From CAVSIS01 sp963814875 (GTDB lineage: Bacteria; Acidobacteriota; Thermoanaerobaculia; Thermoanaerobaculales; Sulfomarinibacteraceae): a stretch of 64,000 nucleotides of DNA. The position numbers and the translations under genes were made by a program. Below the pieces are notes generated by a model. It had not been told where the DNA came from and searched no databases. It saw only the letters and a program-made list of their open reading frames with translations. Positions 31,192-40,354 of this stretch are shown in pieces (position 1 is the first letter of the stretch; each line of letters begins with the position of its first letter). Location: assembly GCA_963814875.1 (NCBI GenBank), contig CAWFFJ010000026.1, positions 62,001 to 126,000 on the forward strand, written 5' to 3'.

Positions 31192-32075
31192 CAGCTAGCC
31201 TGCGACGCTACCTGGGCCGGCCGGAGCCGCTCGATCCGTCAGTGGACGCCGGACCGGACCTGCGGGCGGACGTCCGCAGGCTGGAGATCCGTGCGCGTCA
31301 GGCGATGCAGTCCGGCCTTTCCGGCCAGTACCAGAGCGCGTTCCGCGGTCTCGGGCTCGAGTTCGAGGAGGTCCGCGAGTACCGGCCGGGCGACGACGTC
31401 CGCACGATCGACTGGAACGTCACGGCGCGCAGCGGCACTCTCCACGTCAAGCGCTATCGCGAGGAACGCGACATCACGGTCCTGCTGCTGGTCGACCTGT
31501 CGGCCTCGACCCGGTTCGGTTCCGGCGTGATGACGGTTCACGACCTCATCGCGGAGGTGGCCGGACTGTTCGCCCTGGCGGCCGCCCGACGCGACCGGGT
31601 CGGCGCGGTCCTCTTCGACGACGGCGTGCGGTCGGTCATTCCGCCGCGTTCGGGTTGGAGGCACGGCCTGCGGGTGGTCCGCGAAATCCTCGCCGCCCAG
31701 CCGGCGGGACGGGGCACGGCGATTGCCCCCGCCTTGCGGGCGGCAGGGCGGATCCTCCACCGCCGCGGCATCGTCGTGGCCCTGGTCGACCGCGCCTGCC
31801 CGTTGCCGCGACGTGACCTCGCCGCCCTCGGTGGACGCCACGAGCTGGTCGTGCTGCGGGTCGGCGATCCGCTGCTGGACCATCATCCGCGCGGGCTCGC
31901 GCTCCCGGTGGTGGACGCCGAAGGCGATCGCCGGGACGACGTGATCGACCGCGTTCGACTCCCTCCGGGCGACCTCCCTCCCAAGGTGGACTGCGTCGAT
32001 CTCGACACCGACAGCGACTACCTGCCCGTGGTGCGGTCCCTGCTCGAGCGGAGGGAGCGCCGCCGTGCGCGCTAG
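31188..32075 (+). CDS. DUF58 domain protein of the MoxR/Bat operon
   Basis: A 295-residue protein with the DUF58 signature YRPGDDVRTIDWNVTARSG and KRYREERD, inside a VWA-like fold (VLLLVDLSASTRFGS). It starts at GTG overlapping the MoxR stop (GTGA). DUF58 proteins nearly always accompany MoxR ATPases and are thought to be substrates or partners. No transmembrane helix was seen, so it is probably cytoplasmic. Confidence 0.9.
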   Translation: MTASLRRYLGRPEPLDPSVDAGPDLRADVRRLEIRARQAMQSGLSGQYQSAFRGLGLEFEEVREYRPGDDVRTIDWNVTARSGTLHVKRYREERDITVLLLVDLSASTRFGSGVMTVHDLIAEVAGLFALAAARRDRVGAVLFDDGVRSVIPPRSGWRHGLRVVREILAAQPAGRGTAIAPALRAAGRILHRRGIVVALVDRACPLPRRDLAALGGRHELVVLRVGDPLLDHHPRGLALPVVDAEGDRRDDVIDRVRLPPGDLPPKVDCVDLDTDSDYLPVVRSLLERRERRRAR

Positions 32076-32979
32076 GGCGACTACCGCGACGCTGGCGGTC
32101 TGCCTCGCCGCGGTCGTCGTCTGCGCCGCAGAGCCGCCGCGCCTCGAAGCGAAGGTGCCCGCAGCGGCCGTATCGGTCGGCGACCGGGTGAGCGTTCAGG
32201 TCACCGCAGTCGGGAGCCTCGACGCGATGTGGGGCGAGCTCAGCGTCGATCCTTCGCAGCAGTGGGCCGTGGTAGTGGGCCCGCGGGCGGTGGCTGCTGC
32301 CGAGCCGCCGGCGTGGACCGTCGTCCTCGCGCCCCTCGCGACCGGCAAGCTCGAGCTGCCGGCGATGAGCGCGAGCGTTCGCAGCGCCGACGGCACGTCG
32401 CAGGCCGCCACCCTCGCCGAGCGGCCCGAGCTGACCGTCGCTTCGGTGCTGCCGCCGGGCCAAGATCCCAAGCCCGCGGCGCTGCGCGCGCCGATCGGCG
32501 TGCACGGGATGCCGTGGGAGTGGATCCTGCCCGGCCTGCTGGCCGCGTTGCCGGTCATCGGCGTCGTCGCGTGGGCCCTGCACCGCCGACGCCCGGTGGT
32601 ACCCGCGCGTGCACAGCTGCTGACGCCGATGGCCGAGCTCGAAGCGGAGCTCGCCGGTGTTGCGGAGGCGCTCGGCGGCGAACCTGCAACGGTCACCTGC
32701 GACCGGATGGCAACCGCACTCCGGCGCTACCTGGAGCGCCGTTCGGGAGAGCCGGCGCTCGAGATGACCTCCTTCGAGCTTCGGCTTGCGGCACGCCGCC
32801 TGAGCTGGCCGGAGCCGGTTCAGCGGACGATCCAGCGGGTCATGGCGATCGTCGACGGGATCCGCTTCGGACGTCGGCAGGCGTCCGGAGAGGACCTGCG
32901 GCGCGCACTCACCGACGCGCTCGAGCTCGGTCGGGCGCTCGAGGCCCACCTTGTCGTGCCCGAGGAGGCCGCGTCGTGA
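32065..32979 (+). CDS. Exported membrane protein of the Bat operon (DUF4381-like position)
   Basis: A 304-residue protein with a signal peptide (LAVCLAAVVVCAAEPP), a BatD-like beta domain (about 25-135, PAAAVSVGDRVSVQVTAVG), a transmembrane helix near 155-175 (WILPGLLAALPVIGVVAWAL) and a helical cytoplasmic tail (LEAELAGVAEALGG; FELRLAARRLSWPEP). It occupies the place of the DUF4381 protein of other MoxR-VWA operons. The GTG start lies inside the end of the DUF58 gene (11-base overlap). Family naming is uncertain. Confidence 0.75.
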   Translation: MRARATTATLAVCLAAVVVCAAEPPRLEAKVPAAAVSVGDRVSVQVTAVGSLDAMWGELSVDPSQQWAVVVGPRAVAAAEPPAWTVVLAPLATGKLELPAMSASVRSADGTSQAATLAERPELTVASVLPPGQDPKPAALRAPIGVHGMPWEWILPGLLAALPVIGVVAWALHRRRPVVPARAQLLTPMAELEAELAGVAEALGGEPATVTCDRMATALRRYLERRSGEPALEMTSFELRLAARRLSWPEPVQRTIQRVMAIVDGIRFGRRQASGEDLRRALTDALELGRALEAHLVVPEEAAS

Positions 32980-33974
32980 TGCGCCTCGCGGAGCCTGCAT
33001 GGCTCGCTGCCGCCGGCCTCGCGCTGATCGCTGGCGTGATGTGGTGGTTGCGCAGGCGATGGCAGCGCTATCCGTTTCCGGTGGTGGGCACGCGTCGGAC
33101 GGGGGTGCCGATCGCGTCGATCGCCACGCTGACGGCGGGCTTGCTCGCCGCAGTTGCCCTGGTCCCCCTCGCGGTCGCCGCCGCGCGACCGCAGGAGGTG
33201 CTGGCTCGGCAGCAAGAGCATGCCGAAGGCGTTGACCTGGTGGTGGTTCTCGACGTCTCCGGGTCGATGGCTGCGCTTGACTTTCGTCCCAGCAACCGTC
33301 TTGCCGTGGCCAAGCAGGTCATCTCCGACTTCATCGAGGGCCGTCCCTATGACCGCATCGGCCTGGTCGCCTTCGCCGGCGCGGCGGTGACCCTGTGCCC
33401 GCTGACCCTCGACCACCACGTGGCGCTCGAGCTGCTCGACAAGGCCGGGCTGCGGACGTTGCCGGACGGAACTGCGATCGGCCTCGGTCTGGGGACGGCC
33501 GTGAACCGACTGCGCCACTCGAGCGCCCGCTCGAAGGTCATTGTGCTGGTGACCGACGGCGCCTCCAATGCGGGCCAGCTCGACCCGATGTCGGCGGCCA
33601 CTCTGGCGGCCTCGGAGGGCATCACCGTGCACACCGTGCTGGTCGGCTCGGGCGGGACTGTCCCGATCCCGATGGTCGAGCGCGACCCGCGTACCGGGGA
33701 GGAGCGGCAGCGGATTGTAGAGATGGAGGTCGAGACCAACCCCGAGCTGCTCGCGCAGATCGCTCGCACCTGCGGAGGTCAGTCGTTTCTGGCCCGTGAT
33801 GCGAACTCCCTGGCTGCCGTGTTCCGGGAGATCGACGGGATGGAGAAGACTGAGTTCACCTCCACCCGTCTGGTGCGCTACAGCGAGCGCTTCGAGCCGT
33901 GGGCTCTGGCCGCACTCGGGCTGCTCGCCGCCGCACTGCTGATCGAGGGGGTTGGCGGGAGGACCCCGTGGTGA
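32979..33974 (+). CDS. batA: VWA-domain membrane protein, BatA-like
   Basis: A 331-residue protein: two N-terminal transmembrane helices (about 5-22 and 48-65), a VWA domain with the complete metal motif VVVLDVSGSMAALDFRPSNR, a Thr-loop region and VIVLVTDGASNAGQLDP, and a C-terminal helix (WALAALGLLAAALLIEGV). This is the BatA layout. The ATG overlaps the previous stop (TGATG); a GTG three bases earlier is also possible. Bat proteins are linked to envelope stress resistance in several phyla; the role here is inferred. Confidence 0.88.
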   Translation: MRLAEPAWLAAAGLALIAGVMWWLRRRWQRYPFPVVGTRRTGVPIASIATLTAGLLAAVALVPLAVAAARPQEVLARQQEHAEGVDLVVVLDVSGSMAALDFRPSNRLAVAKQVISDFIEGRPYDRIGLVAFAGAAVTLCPLTLDHHVALELLDKAGLRTLPDGTAIGLGLGTAVNRLRHSSARSKVIVLVTDGASNAGQLDPMSAATLAASEGITVHTVLVGSGGTVPIPMVERDPRTGEERQRIVEMEVETNPELLAQIARTCGGQSFLARDANSLAAVFREIDGMEKTEFTSTRLVRYSERFEPWALAALGLLAAALLIEGVGGRTPW

Positions 33975-35749
33975 GCTTCGCCGACCCCGGGCGCCTGTGG
34001 CTGCTGGTGCTCCCGGCGGTTGCGGCCGTGGCGGCGCTGTGGCGACACACCGTTCGCCGCCGCGAGCAGCGCCAGCTGGCGAGCCCGTCGGTGTGGCTGC
34101 GGGTGATGGGCGGGACACCGGCGACCGGCCTCGTCCGCCTGCTGGCATGGGTCGCCGCGGCGACCTGTCTCGTCCTCGCCCTCGCCCGTCCCCAGTGGGG
34201 CGAGGTCCAGGGGGAGAGGTCGGTGCGCAGCCGCGACCTGGTCGTCGCCGTCGATGTCTCCGACTCCATGCGCTGCGCCGACATTCGTCCGTCTCGACTC
34301 GTCCGGTCCCTGCAGGTGCTCAGCCGGGCTTTGCCCGAGCTTGAGGGTAACCGGGTCGGCGTGCTCGTCTTCGCTGGCGATGCCTACCCACTGGTCCCGC
34401 TCACCACAGATTTGGAGGCGGTGGCGACCTTCCTCGACGGAGTCGAGCCGGGAATGGTCGGCCTTCCGGGCTCGAACCTCGAGCGGGCCGTCAACGGTGC
34501 GGTGGATCTCCTGCCCGACGAGGGCGAGGGGCGGGTGCTGGTCCTGGTCACCGACGGCGAGAACCTCCAGGGCGACGTCGACGCGGCGAAACAGAGGCTC
34601 GCTGACGCCGGTGTTGGCCTGATCGCCATGGTCGCCGGCACCGAGCCGGGAGGTCCGATCCCGATGACCGATGACGACGGGCGGGTGCACTACAAGCGTG
34701 ACGGCTCCGGCGAGACGGTGATCACGAGGGCGCGGCCCGAAGTGATGGCAGGCCTCGTCCGCGACACCGAAGGCGAGGTCATCGCCGTCGGCGACCGTGA
34801 TGCGGCCCGAGAGCTCGCGAGCGCCGTCGAGCGGCTGCGCACCCGCGAGGTTGCCTCGACCCACCGGGTGGAACGGGTCGAACGGTTCCCGATTTTTCTC
34901 GCGCTCGCGATGCTCGGGTTGGTGGTCGGCTTTGCCGCCTCGCCGTGGCGCCGCCTGACCGCGGTCGCAGCGGTGGTCGTGCTCCTCACCGCCGGGACGA
35001 CGGGTGCGCAACCGGCGAACCCAGCGGCGCCGCCGGCAGCGGGTGGCGCGCCGGCGGCGATCAATGCAGGCGGGACCTCGGCGCAGGCGCCGCCGAATGC
35101 GGCCGAGGTACCGATCCCGTGGTGGCAGCGCCTGATCCCCGGCGGCAGCCGTCGGCTCGCTCGCAAGGGGGTCACCCAGTACAACGCCGGCAAGCCGGAT
35201 GCGGCCGCGTCGGATTTCGCAGGCGCCGCCCGCTTGGCACCCGGGAACCCGACCCGGCTCTATGACCTCGGGACGGCGCTGGCGGCCGGCGGGCAGGTCG
35301 ATGCGGCCAGCGGACCGTTGAGTGAGGCCGAGAGGTCCGGTGTTCCGGGCGCGGCTTACAACCTGGGGACAGCCGCACTCGCCGAAGGCCAGGCGGAGCC
35401 CGCCCTCCGCTGGCTTCGCAGCGCGCTGCTCGCGAACCCTGACGACCCCGATGTCAAACGGAACTACGAGCTCGCGCTCAATCTGAAAGAACAGCAGGAG
35501 CAGCAACAACAGCAGCAGCAGGACCGGCAGCCGACCCCGGCTCCGACACCGACCGCCGGGCAGCCGACCCCGAGCCCAGGCTCCGCGACGCCGACGCCTT
35601 CCGCCGGCGGTGTCGCCGAGCCGACCCCGACACCGACCCCCGATCCGCGCAATGCGCTCTACTCCGCGCTCGAGCGCGCCGAGGCCGAGGCCCGGCAGAA
35701 GATGCAGCGACCGACCCCGCAGCCGGTGAAGGTGGAGAAGGACTGGTGA
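33968..35749 (+). CDS. BatB-like VWA protein fused to a BatC-like TPR domain
   Basis: About 593 residues. The first 330 are BatB-like: two transmembrane helices, a VWA domain with VVAVDVSDSMRCADIRPSRL and VLVLVTDGENLQGD, and a third helix near 310-335. After an Ala/Pro linker come TPR-like repeats (YNAGKPDAAASDFAGAARL; YNLGTAALAEGQAEPALRWL), as in BatC, then a Gln run and a Pro-Thr tail. GTG at 33968 has GGGAGG 5-6 bases upstream; GTG at 33971 overlaps the stop of batA. Fusion of BatB and BatC into one chain is seen in other genomes too. Confidence 0.85.
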   Translation: MVSFADPGRLWLLVLPAVAAVAALWRHTVRRREQRQLASPSVWLRVMGGTPATGLVRLLAWVAAATCLVLALARPQWGEVQGERSVRSRDLVVAVDVSDSMRCADIRPSRLVRSLQVLSRALPELEGNRVGVLVFAGDAYPLVPLTTDLEAVATFLDGVEPGMVGLPGSNLERAVNGAVDLLPDEGEGRVLVLVTDGENLQGDVDAAKQRLADAGVGLIAMVAGTEPGGPIPMTDDDGRVHYKRDGSGETVITRARPEVMAGLVRDTEGEVIAVGDRDAARELASAVERLRTREVASTHRVERVERFPIFLALAMLGLVVGFAASPWRRLTAVAAVVVLLTAGTTGAQPANPAAPPAAGGAPAAINAGGTSAQAPPNAAEVPIPWWQRLIPGGSRRLARKGVTQYNAGKPDAAASDFAGAARLAPGNPTRLYDLGTALAAGGQVDAASGPLSEAERSGVPGAAYNLGTAALAEGQAEPALRWLRSALLANPDDPDVKRNYELALNLKEQQEQQQQQQQDRQPTPAPTPTAGQPTPSPGSATPTPSAGGVAEPTPTPTPDPRNALYSALERAEAEARQKMQRPTPQPVKVEKDW

Positions 35750-37419
35750 GTCCGGCTGCGCCGATGCGCCCGAGTGTGATCGTGTTCGCTGTCGCCACCC
35801 TGGTCGTGGTCGTGGTCGGGGGCGTGACGACGGTGTCAGCGGCCGGTCCGACGCTGGAGGTGCAGGTCGAGCCCCGACGGGTGGGGGTCGAGGACTACGC
35901 CCGGCTGATCGTCAGCGTTCGTGATGCCCAGGGGGACCTCTCGCAGCCTCGGCTGGGCGAGCTCGACAACCTCCAGGTGGTCTCGGGTCCCTCGCGTGAG
36001 CAGCAGTTCAACTGGATCAACGGCGTCAGCTCGTCGATGGTGCGGTTCGTCTACGTCGTGCAGCCTCTCGGCGTCGGACGCGCCACGGTCGAGCCGATCA
36101 CGGTCATGCTGGCCGGGAAGCAGCTGAGCTCGAAGCCGATCGAGATCGAGGTCGTGTCGGGAAGCCTGCGCGCCTTGCCTCAACAGCGTCACCTGCCGGC
36201 CAACCCATTTGATCCGTTTCCGGACATCATGGGCCGCCGCGACCTTCCCGAACCTCAGGTCGTGCTGCGCCAGCTGGTCGGCCATCGCTCCCTGGTGCTG
36301 GGCGAGCCGGTGGTGGTCGTGGTGGCGCTCGACACCACGGTGGCGGGCATCGAGCGCTTCGAGTGGCGGACCCCCCCTGCCTACCCCGGATGGTGGGCGC
36401 AGCGGATCGAGCTTCCCGATCCGGTGACGCCGGAGGCGGTCACGGTCGACGCCGTTCCCTTCCAGCGGTATCTGGTCTCACGCTCGGTGCTGATTCCCCT
36501 CAAGGTCGGAGAGCTCGCGATCCCGTCGGTGGCGGTCCGCATCGGTGTTCGCGGACGCGGCGCCTTCGCGCCCCTGCAGGCGGTGGAGCGATCGACCGAG
36601 CCGGTCGAGGTTGAGGTCCGAGACCGACCACCTGCGCCGGCAGGGTTCTCCGGCGCCGTCGGACGGCTACGCTACCGCGCCGCACTGTCACCGGATCACA
36701 TCGACCTCGGAGGGTCGTCGACCCTGACGATCTCCCTCGAGGGATCCGGCAATCTGCCGCTGGTGGAGGCGCCCGTGAGATGGCCGACCTCGCCAGACGT
36801 CGAGACCTACCCGCCCGAGGAGGACCAGAAGCTGAAGGTGGACGAGCGCGGCATCCAGGGCAGCAGGACCTGGAGGACGACCGTCGTGCCGCGGCGCTCA
36901 GGTAGGATCGAGCTCGCGCCGGTGACGCTGGCCGTCTTCGATCCGGCGGCCGGAACCTACACTGGTCAGACTCTGGGACCGCTCGAGCTCGAGGTGACCG
37001 CTCCGCCCGCGACCCCGACGCCGATCCCGCCCACGGTCGAGGAGGGTGCGGCACCCGCCGCCGTGTCCCCGACGACGGCGCCAAAGGGTTCGAACCGGCG
37101 TGCCTGGGTGCCGATTGCGGCGGCGCTTGCCGCCGGCCTCCTCGCCGGAGGACTCGTGACTGCGCTGCTCGTGCGCCGACGCACGGGCGGTGTGCCGCCT
37201 CGCCGACCCGGCCAGAGCCCGGCGGACCGCGCGCGCGAGCTCCAGATCGTGCTCGAGCGGTGGTGGCACGCCGCCGGCGAGAAGACCGACCTGCGGGACG
37301 ATATGGACGAGCTGCGCCGGGCACTCGAAGCGGTGCGGTTCGCGCCGGGCCGGGCCGACCATTCCCAGACTGTGGAGGACCTGGAGCAGGACCTGCGTCG
37401 CCTGATGCGGCGTGCGTGA
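35746..37419 (+). CDS. batD: BatD-like exported protein
   Basis: The 557-residue protein starts at GTG overlapping the previous stop (GTGA). It has a signal peptide (VIVFAVATLVVVVVGGVTTV), tandem beta-sandwich (BatD oxygen-tolerance) domains with QVEPRRVGVEDYARLIVSV and NWINGVSSSMVRFVYVVQP, and a GSGNLPLVEAP motif later. A transmembrane helix near 455-475 is followed by a short basic, helical cytoplasmic tail. BatD is expected to face the periplasm and pair with BatA/BatB. It ends the Bat operon. Confidence 0.88.
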   Translation: MSPAAPMRPSVIVFAVATLVVVVVGGVTTVSAAGPTLEVQVEPRRVGVEDYARLIVSVRDAQGDLSQPRLGELDNLQVVSGPSREQQFNWINGVSSSMVRFVYVVQPLGVGRATVEPITVMLAGKQLSSKPIEIEVVSGSLRALPQQRHLPANPFDPFPDIMGRRDLPEPQVVLRQLVGHRSLVLGEPVVVVVALDTTVAGIERFEWRTPPAYPGWWAQRIELPDPVTPEAVTVDAVPFQRYLVSRSVLIPLKVGELAIPSVAVRIGVRGRGAFAPLQAVERSTEPVEVEVRDRPPAPAGFSGAVGRLRYRAALSPDHIDLGGSSTLTISLEGSGNLPLVEAPVRWPTSPDVETYPPEEDQKLKVDERGIQGSRTWRTTVVPRRSGRIELAPVTLAVFDPAAGTYTGQTLGPLELEVTAPPATPTPIPPTVEEGAAPAAVSPTTAPKGSNRRAWVPIAAALAAGLLAGGLVTALLVRRRTGGVPPRRPGQSPADRARELQIVLERWWHAAGEKTDLRDDMDELRRALEAVRFAPGRADHSQTVEDLEQDLRRLMRRA

Positions 37420-37425
37420 TACAGT
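37420..37425 (+). promoter_or_regulatory. TACAGT -10 box placed for a leaderless GGDEF mRNA
   Basis: TACAGT begins at the base after the batD stop and is followed by GAGCTG and the ATG at 37432. There is no Shine-Dalgarno sequence in the 12-base gap. The start codon would be at about +1 of a leaderless transcript, or else the gene is reached only by read-through from batD. Confidence 0.4.
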
Positions 37426-37431
37426 GAGCTG

Positions 37432-38559
37432 ATGTCCGCTCCGGAGGTGCGCAGCCTACCGGTCGAGGACCTCGACCCCTTCCTCGACCGTCACCGATAT
37501 GCAGCCTTTGCTCCGGCCCGCCTCCAGGTCGATGTGTTCCTTCGCGAAATCCTGCTCAAAGCCAATGATTTCGTTCCGTCAGCCGCGGGGTCGATTCTGC
37601 TCGATCGTCCGAGCGAGCGCGGGCTGACGCCTTCCGAAACTCCGCTCTACTTCGCCGCCACCTTTGGTCCGGCGGGGCCGGATCTGCTCGGAAAGAGCCT
37701 GGCGGCGGACTGCGGCGTGGTCGGTCGCGTCTATCGCACCGGCGAGCCCTACCTGATGGACGACCCAGACCGGGACCCGAACTTCTACACCTACTTCGAT
37801 GAGAGCCAGGGCTTCACGACTACCACACTGATCGCGGTGCCGATTCGGATCGAGCGCACGGTCTGCGGTGTGCTCGAGCTGGTCAACCGCGCCGACGGCC
37901 AGGCCTACACCACGCGGGACCTCGCCCTGCTGGAGATCTTCGCGCGCTACACCTCGGTTTCCATCGAGAACCTGCTCGATGCCCAACGGGCGGCTGAGAT
38001 GGCCCGTCGAGACGATCTCACGGGTCTGTACAACGATCGCTTCTTCAACCACCGTTTGACCGAAGAGCTGGTCCGCGCGGACGTGACCTCGTCCTCGGTC
38101 GCGCTCCTGTTCCTTGACCTCGACGACTTCAAGAGCGTCAATGATACCCATGGCCACCTCGCCGGGTCACAGGTCCTCAAGGAGTTTGGCCTGCTCCTGC
38201 GCCAGGTCGTGCCGCAAGACTTCGGCGTCTCGGCCCGCTACGGCGGCGACGAGTTCGTCGTGATCCTCCCCGACCACGACTTGGTCGCCGCACTCGCAGT
38301 TGCGGACAACGTGAGCAAGGCACTCGCCGCGGCCCGGTTCCTGCGCGGGAGCTTCTCTTGGGCGGACGGCCCGGTCCACTGGCAACGCGCCCTGACCTGC
38401 TCGATCGGGGTCGCCGTGTATCCCGATCACGTCGGACGGGACGGCACCACCGATCAGCGCAAGAACATGCTTCTCCGAGAGGCGGACCAGGCCATGTACC
38501 GCGCGAAGGCGTCTGGCAAAGACCAGATCTGCGCCGCGTGTGGGGACCCTCTCGTCTGA
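37432..38559 (+). CDS. GAF-GGDEF diguanylate cyclase
   Basis: A 375-residue cytoplasmic protein. A GAF domain (about 25-185) contains GVVGRVYRTGEPYLMDDP and VPIRIERTVCGVLELVN. The GGDEF domain (about 190-365) carries LFLDLDDFKSVNDTHGH and the active-site motif YGGDEFVVIL, so cyclic-di-GMP synthesis is expected. The inhibitory RxxD site normally five residues before GGDEF is absent (QDFG there). It ends CAACGD, a loose Cys pair. It follows batD by 12 bases. Confidence 0.92.
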   Translation: MSAPEVRSLPVEDLDPFLDRHRYAAFAPARLQVDVFLREILLKANDFVPSAAGSILLDRPSERGLTPSETPLYFAATFGPAGPDLLGKSLAADCGVVGRVYRTGEPYLMDDPDRDPNFYTYFDESQGFTTTTLIAVPIRIERTVCGVLELVNRADGQAYTTRDLALLEIFARYTSVSIENLLDAQRAAEMARRDDLTGLYNDRFFNHRLTEELVRADVTSSSVALLFLDLDDFKSVNDTHGHLAGSQVLKEFGLLLRQVVPQDFGVSARYGGDEFVVILPDHDLVAALAVADNVSKALAAARFLRGSFSWADGPVHWQRALTCSIGVAVYPDHVGRDGTTDQRKNMLLREADQAMYRAKASGKDQICAACGDPLV

Positions 38560-38625
38560 CGGACGCCGCATGGTGCCAAAATGGCATCTCTCTTCGTGAG
38601 CTCATTCATTTACCGGGATGGAAAT

Positions 38626-38642
38626 CTGGCAGGCGAATTGCT
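38626..38642 (+). promoter_or_regulatory. Sigma-54-type promoter upstream of htrA
   Basis: CTGGCAGGCGAATTGCT matches the -24/-12 consensus (YTGGCACG-N4-TTGCW) with exact spacing: GG and GC are 10 bases apart, and the only core mismatch is G for C at the sixth base of TGGCAC. Transcription would start near 38654, 54 bases before the HtrA start. The gap 38560-38707 also holds a short inverted repeat TGCCA-AAA-TGGCA (38573-38585). No activator gene is adjacent. Confidence 0.5.
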
Positions 38643-38707
38643 GTTGAAGGAAGTGCTCGGTCCGGGCCGCTGCGCGGCTGACGGGCCGCTGCCTCGGAGG
38701 TTTCCCA

Positions 38708-40228
38708 ATGCAGAAAGAGACCCAGCGCTTGTTCTCGCTGGCGGCCATTGTCGTGGCCGCCGTCCTTTTCGGTATGGTCATTGCCGGCGGCCTCGACATG
38801 ACGCCGCGGGCGGTGGCGGATCGTTCTGAAGCGAATGCGTCGTCGGCTCCGGCGGCCGTCGCCTCGACCCCGTCCGGGACCTTCGCCGCGCCGGACTTTG
38901 CGAGCCTCGCGGAGCGCGTGGTTCCATCGGTGGTGTCGGTGTACTCCAAGGAGATCCAGCAGCCCGGCGAACGCGGTCGCGAAATGCCGATGGACCCGTT
39001 CCACTTCTTCTTCGGGCCCCGCGGTGGTGACCAGGGCGACCAGGAGCCGACGGTGCGCCAGTCGGCCGGATCGGGCTTCTTCATCTCCTCGTCGGGTGAG
39101 GTCCTGACCAACAACCACGTGGTGGAGGACGCTGACGAGCTCGAGATCGAGCTTGACGACGGGACCCGCTACCAGGTCACCGTGGTCGGCCGCGATCCGG
39201 CCACGGACGTCGCGCTGGTCAAGGTCGTCAAGCCGGACCGCGAGTTTCCGGTCCTGCCCCTCGGCGACTCCGATGCCACCCGCGTCGGCGAGTGGGTGAT
39301 GGCGGTCGGCAACCCGCTCAACATGGACCACACGGTCACCGTCGGCGTTGTCTCCGCCAAGGGCCGTCGCCTTGGGCTGTCCACGGACTCCTCGTTCGAA
39401 AACTACATCCAGACCGACGCCGCGATCAACTTCGGCAACTCCGGTGGGCCGCTCGTCAACCTGCGCGGCGAAGCGATCGGCATGAACACCGCGATCAACG
39501 CCCGCGGTCAGAACCTCGGCTTTGCGGTTCCGAGCAACATTGCCAAATCGGTGCTGCCGCAGCTGCGCGAGCGCGGCAAGGTGGTGCGCGGGTACCTCGG
39601 TGTAAGTGTGGCCGCGGTCGATCAGAAGAAACAGGAGGCCTTCGGTCTGCCGAACCGTGACGGTGCCTTCGTGGAGTCGGTCCTGCCCGGCCACGCGGCC
39701 GAGAAGGCCGGGATCCAGAAGGGCGACGTCATCGTCTCCGTCGACGGGGTGAAGGTGGGCGAGACTCGCGACCTGATTGACTACGTGTCGTCGAAGTCCC
39801 CTGACAGCAAGGTGTCGATCGTCGTCCTCCGCGACGGTAAGCAGAAGACCCTCACCGCCACGCTCGAGCAGCGTGAGATCGAGGGCGACACCGAGTCCGA
39901 GCAGGGCCAGCAGGAGGGCAATGGTGATGCCGCCGAGCGCGTCGGCATCAGCGTGATGGAGCTGACGCCCCGCCTGCGGGAGATGTACCGCGTTGGCGAC
40001 GACATCTCGGGCGTGCTCATCACCCAGGTCAAGGCGGTCTCCGCGGCTGCCGACGAGGGTCTGCTGCGCGGAGATGTGATCACCGAGGCCGGCGGCGAGC
40101 CGGTGCACACTCCGGAGGAGCTGTTCGCCCAGATCAACAAGGTCGCCAAGGGCGAGTACCTCAAGCTCTACGTCTATCGGCCGCGCGCCGACAGCTCGTT
40201 CTTCGCCCTGTTGAAGCTCGACAAGTAA
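38708..40228 (+). CDS. HtrA/DegP-type serine protease with two PDZ domains
   Basis: A 506-residue periplasmic protease/chaperone. An N-terminal signal or anchor helix (LFSLAAIVVAAVLFGMVIAG) precedes the trypsin-like domain with the catalytic triad H137 (TNNHVVED), D167 (ATDVALVK) and S245 (GNSGGPLV). Two PDZ domains follow (about 300-390 and 415-505; GAFVESVLPGHAAEKAGIQ and GDDISGVLITQVKAVSA). CGGAGG lies 7 bases before the ATG. It stands alone between a sigma-54-type site and a strong terminator, so it is probably a single-gene stress unit. Confidence 0.95.
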   Translation: MQKETQRLFSLAAIVVAAVLFGMVIAGGLDMTPRAVADRSEANASSAPAAVASTPSGTFAAPDFASLAERVVPSVVSVYSKEIQQPGERGREMPMDPFHFFFGPRGGDQGDQEPTVRQSAGSGFFISSSGEVLTNNHVVEDADELEIELDDGTRYQVTVVGRDPATDVALVKVVKPDREFPVLPLGDSDATRVGEWVMAVGNPLNMDHTVTVGVVSAKGRRLGLSTDSSFENYIQTDAAINFGNSGGPLVNLRGEAIGMNTAINARGQNLGFAVPSNIAKSVLPQLRERGKVVRGYLGVSVAAVDQKKQEAFGLPNRDGAFVESVLPGHAAEKAGIQKGDVIVSVDGVKVGETRDLIDYVSSKSPDSKVSIVVLRDGKQKTLTATLEQREIEGDTESEQGQQEGNGDAAERVGISVMELTPRLREMYRVGDDISGVLITQVKAVSAAADEGLLRGDVITEAGGEPVHTPEELFAQINKVAKGEYLKLYVYRPRADSSFFALLKLDK

Positions 40229-40255
40229 CGTCGTCCCGAGCGACGTGGAACCGTC

Positions 40256-40279
40256 GGGGCGCGCCGAAAGGCGCGCCCC
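40256..40279 (+). terminator. Rho-independent-type terminator of htrA
   Basis: GGGGCGCGCC (40256-40265), loop GAAA, GGCGCGCCCC (40270-40279), then GTTTCG. A perfect 10-base GC stem with a GNRA-type loop, 27 bases after the htrA stop. Nothing was recognised in 40280-40354. Confidence 0.8.
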
Positions 40280-40354
40280 GTTTCGATGAGTGCGCCAGTC
40301 AGACCGGTTGCGACCGGGGAGGGAAACCGAGTTGGGAAGATGATGACGGTTGGG

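Noticed and set aside
37087..37110. tRNA-like TTCGAAC motif
   Set aside because: Lies inside batD coding sequence and no cloverleaf arms can be drawn around it.
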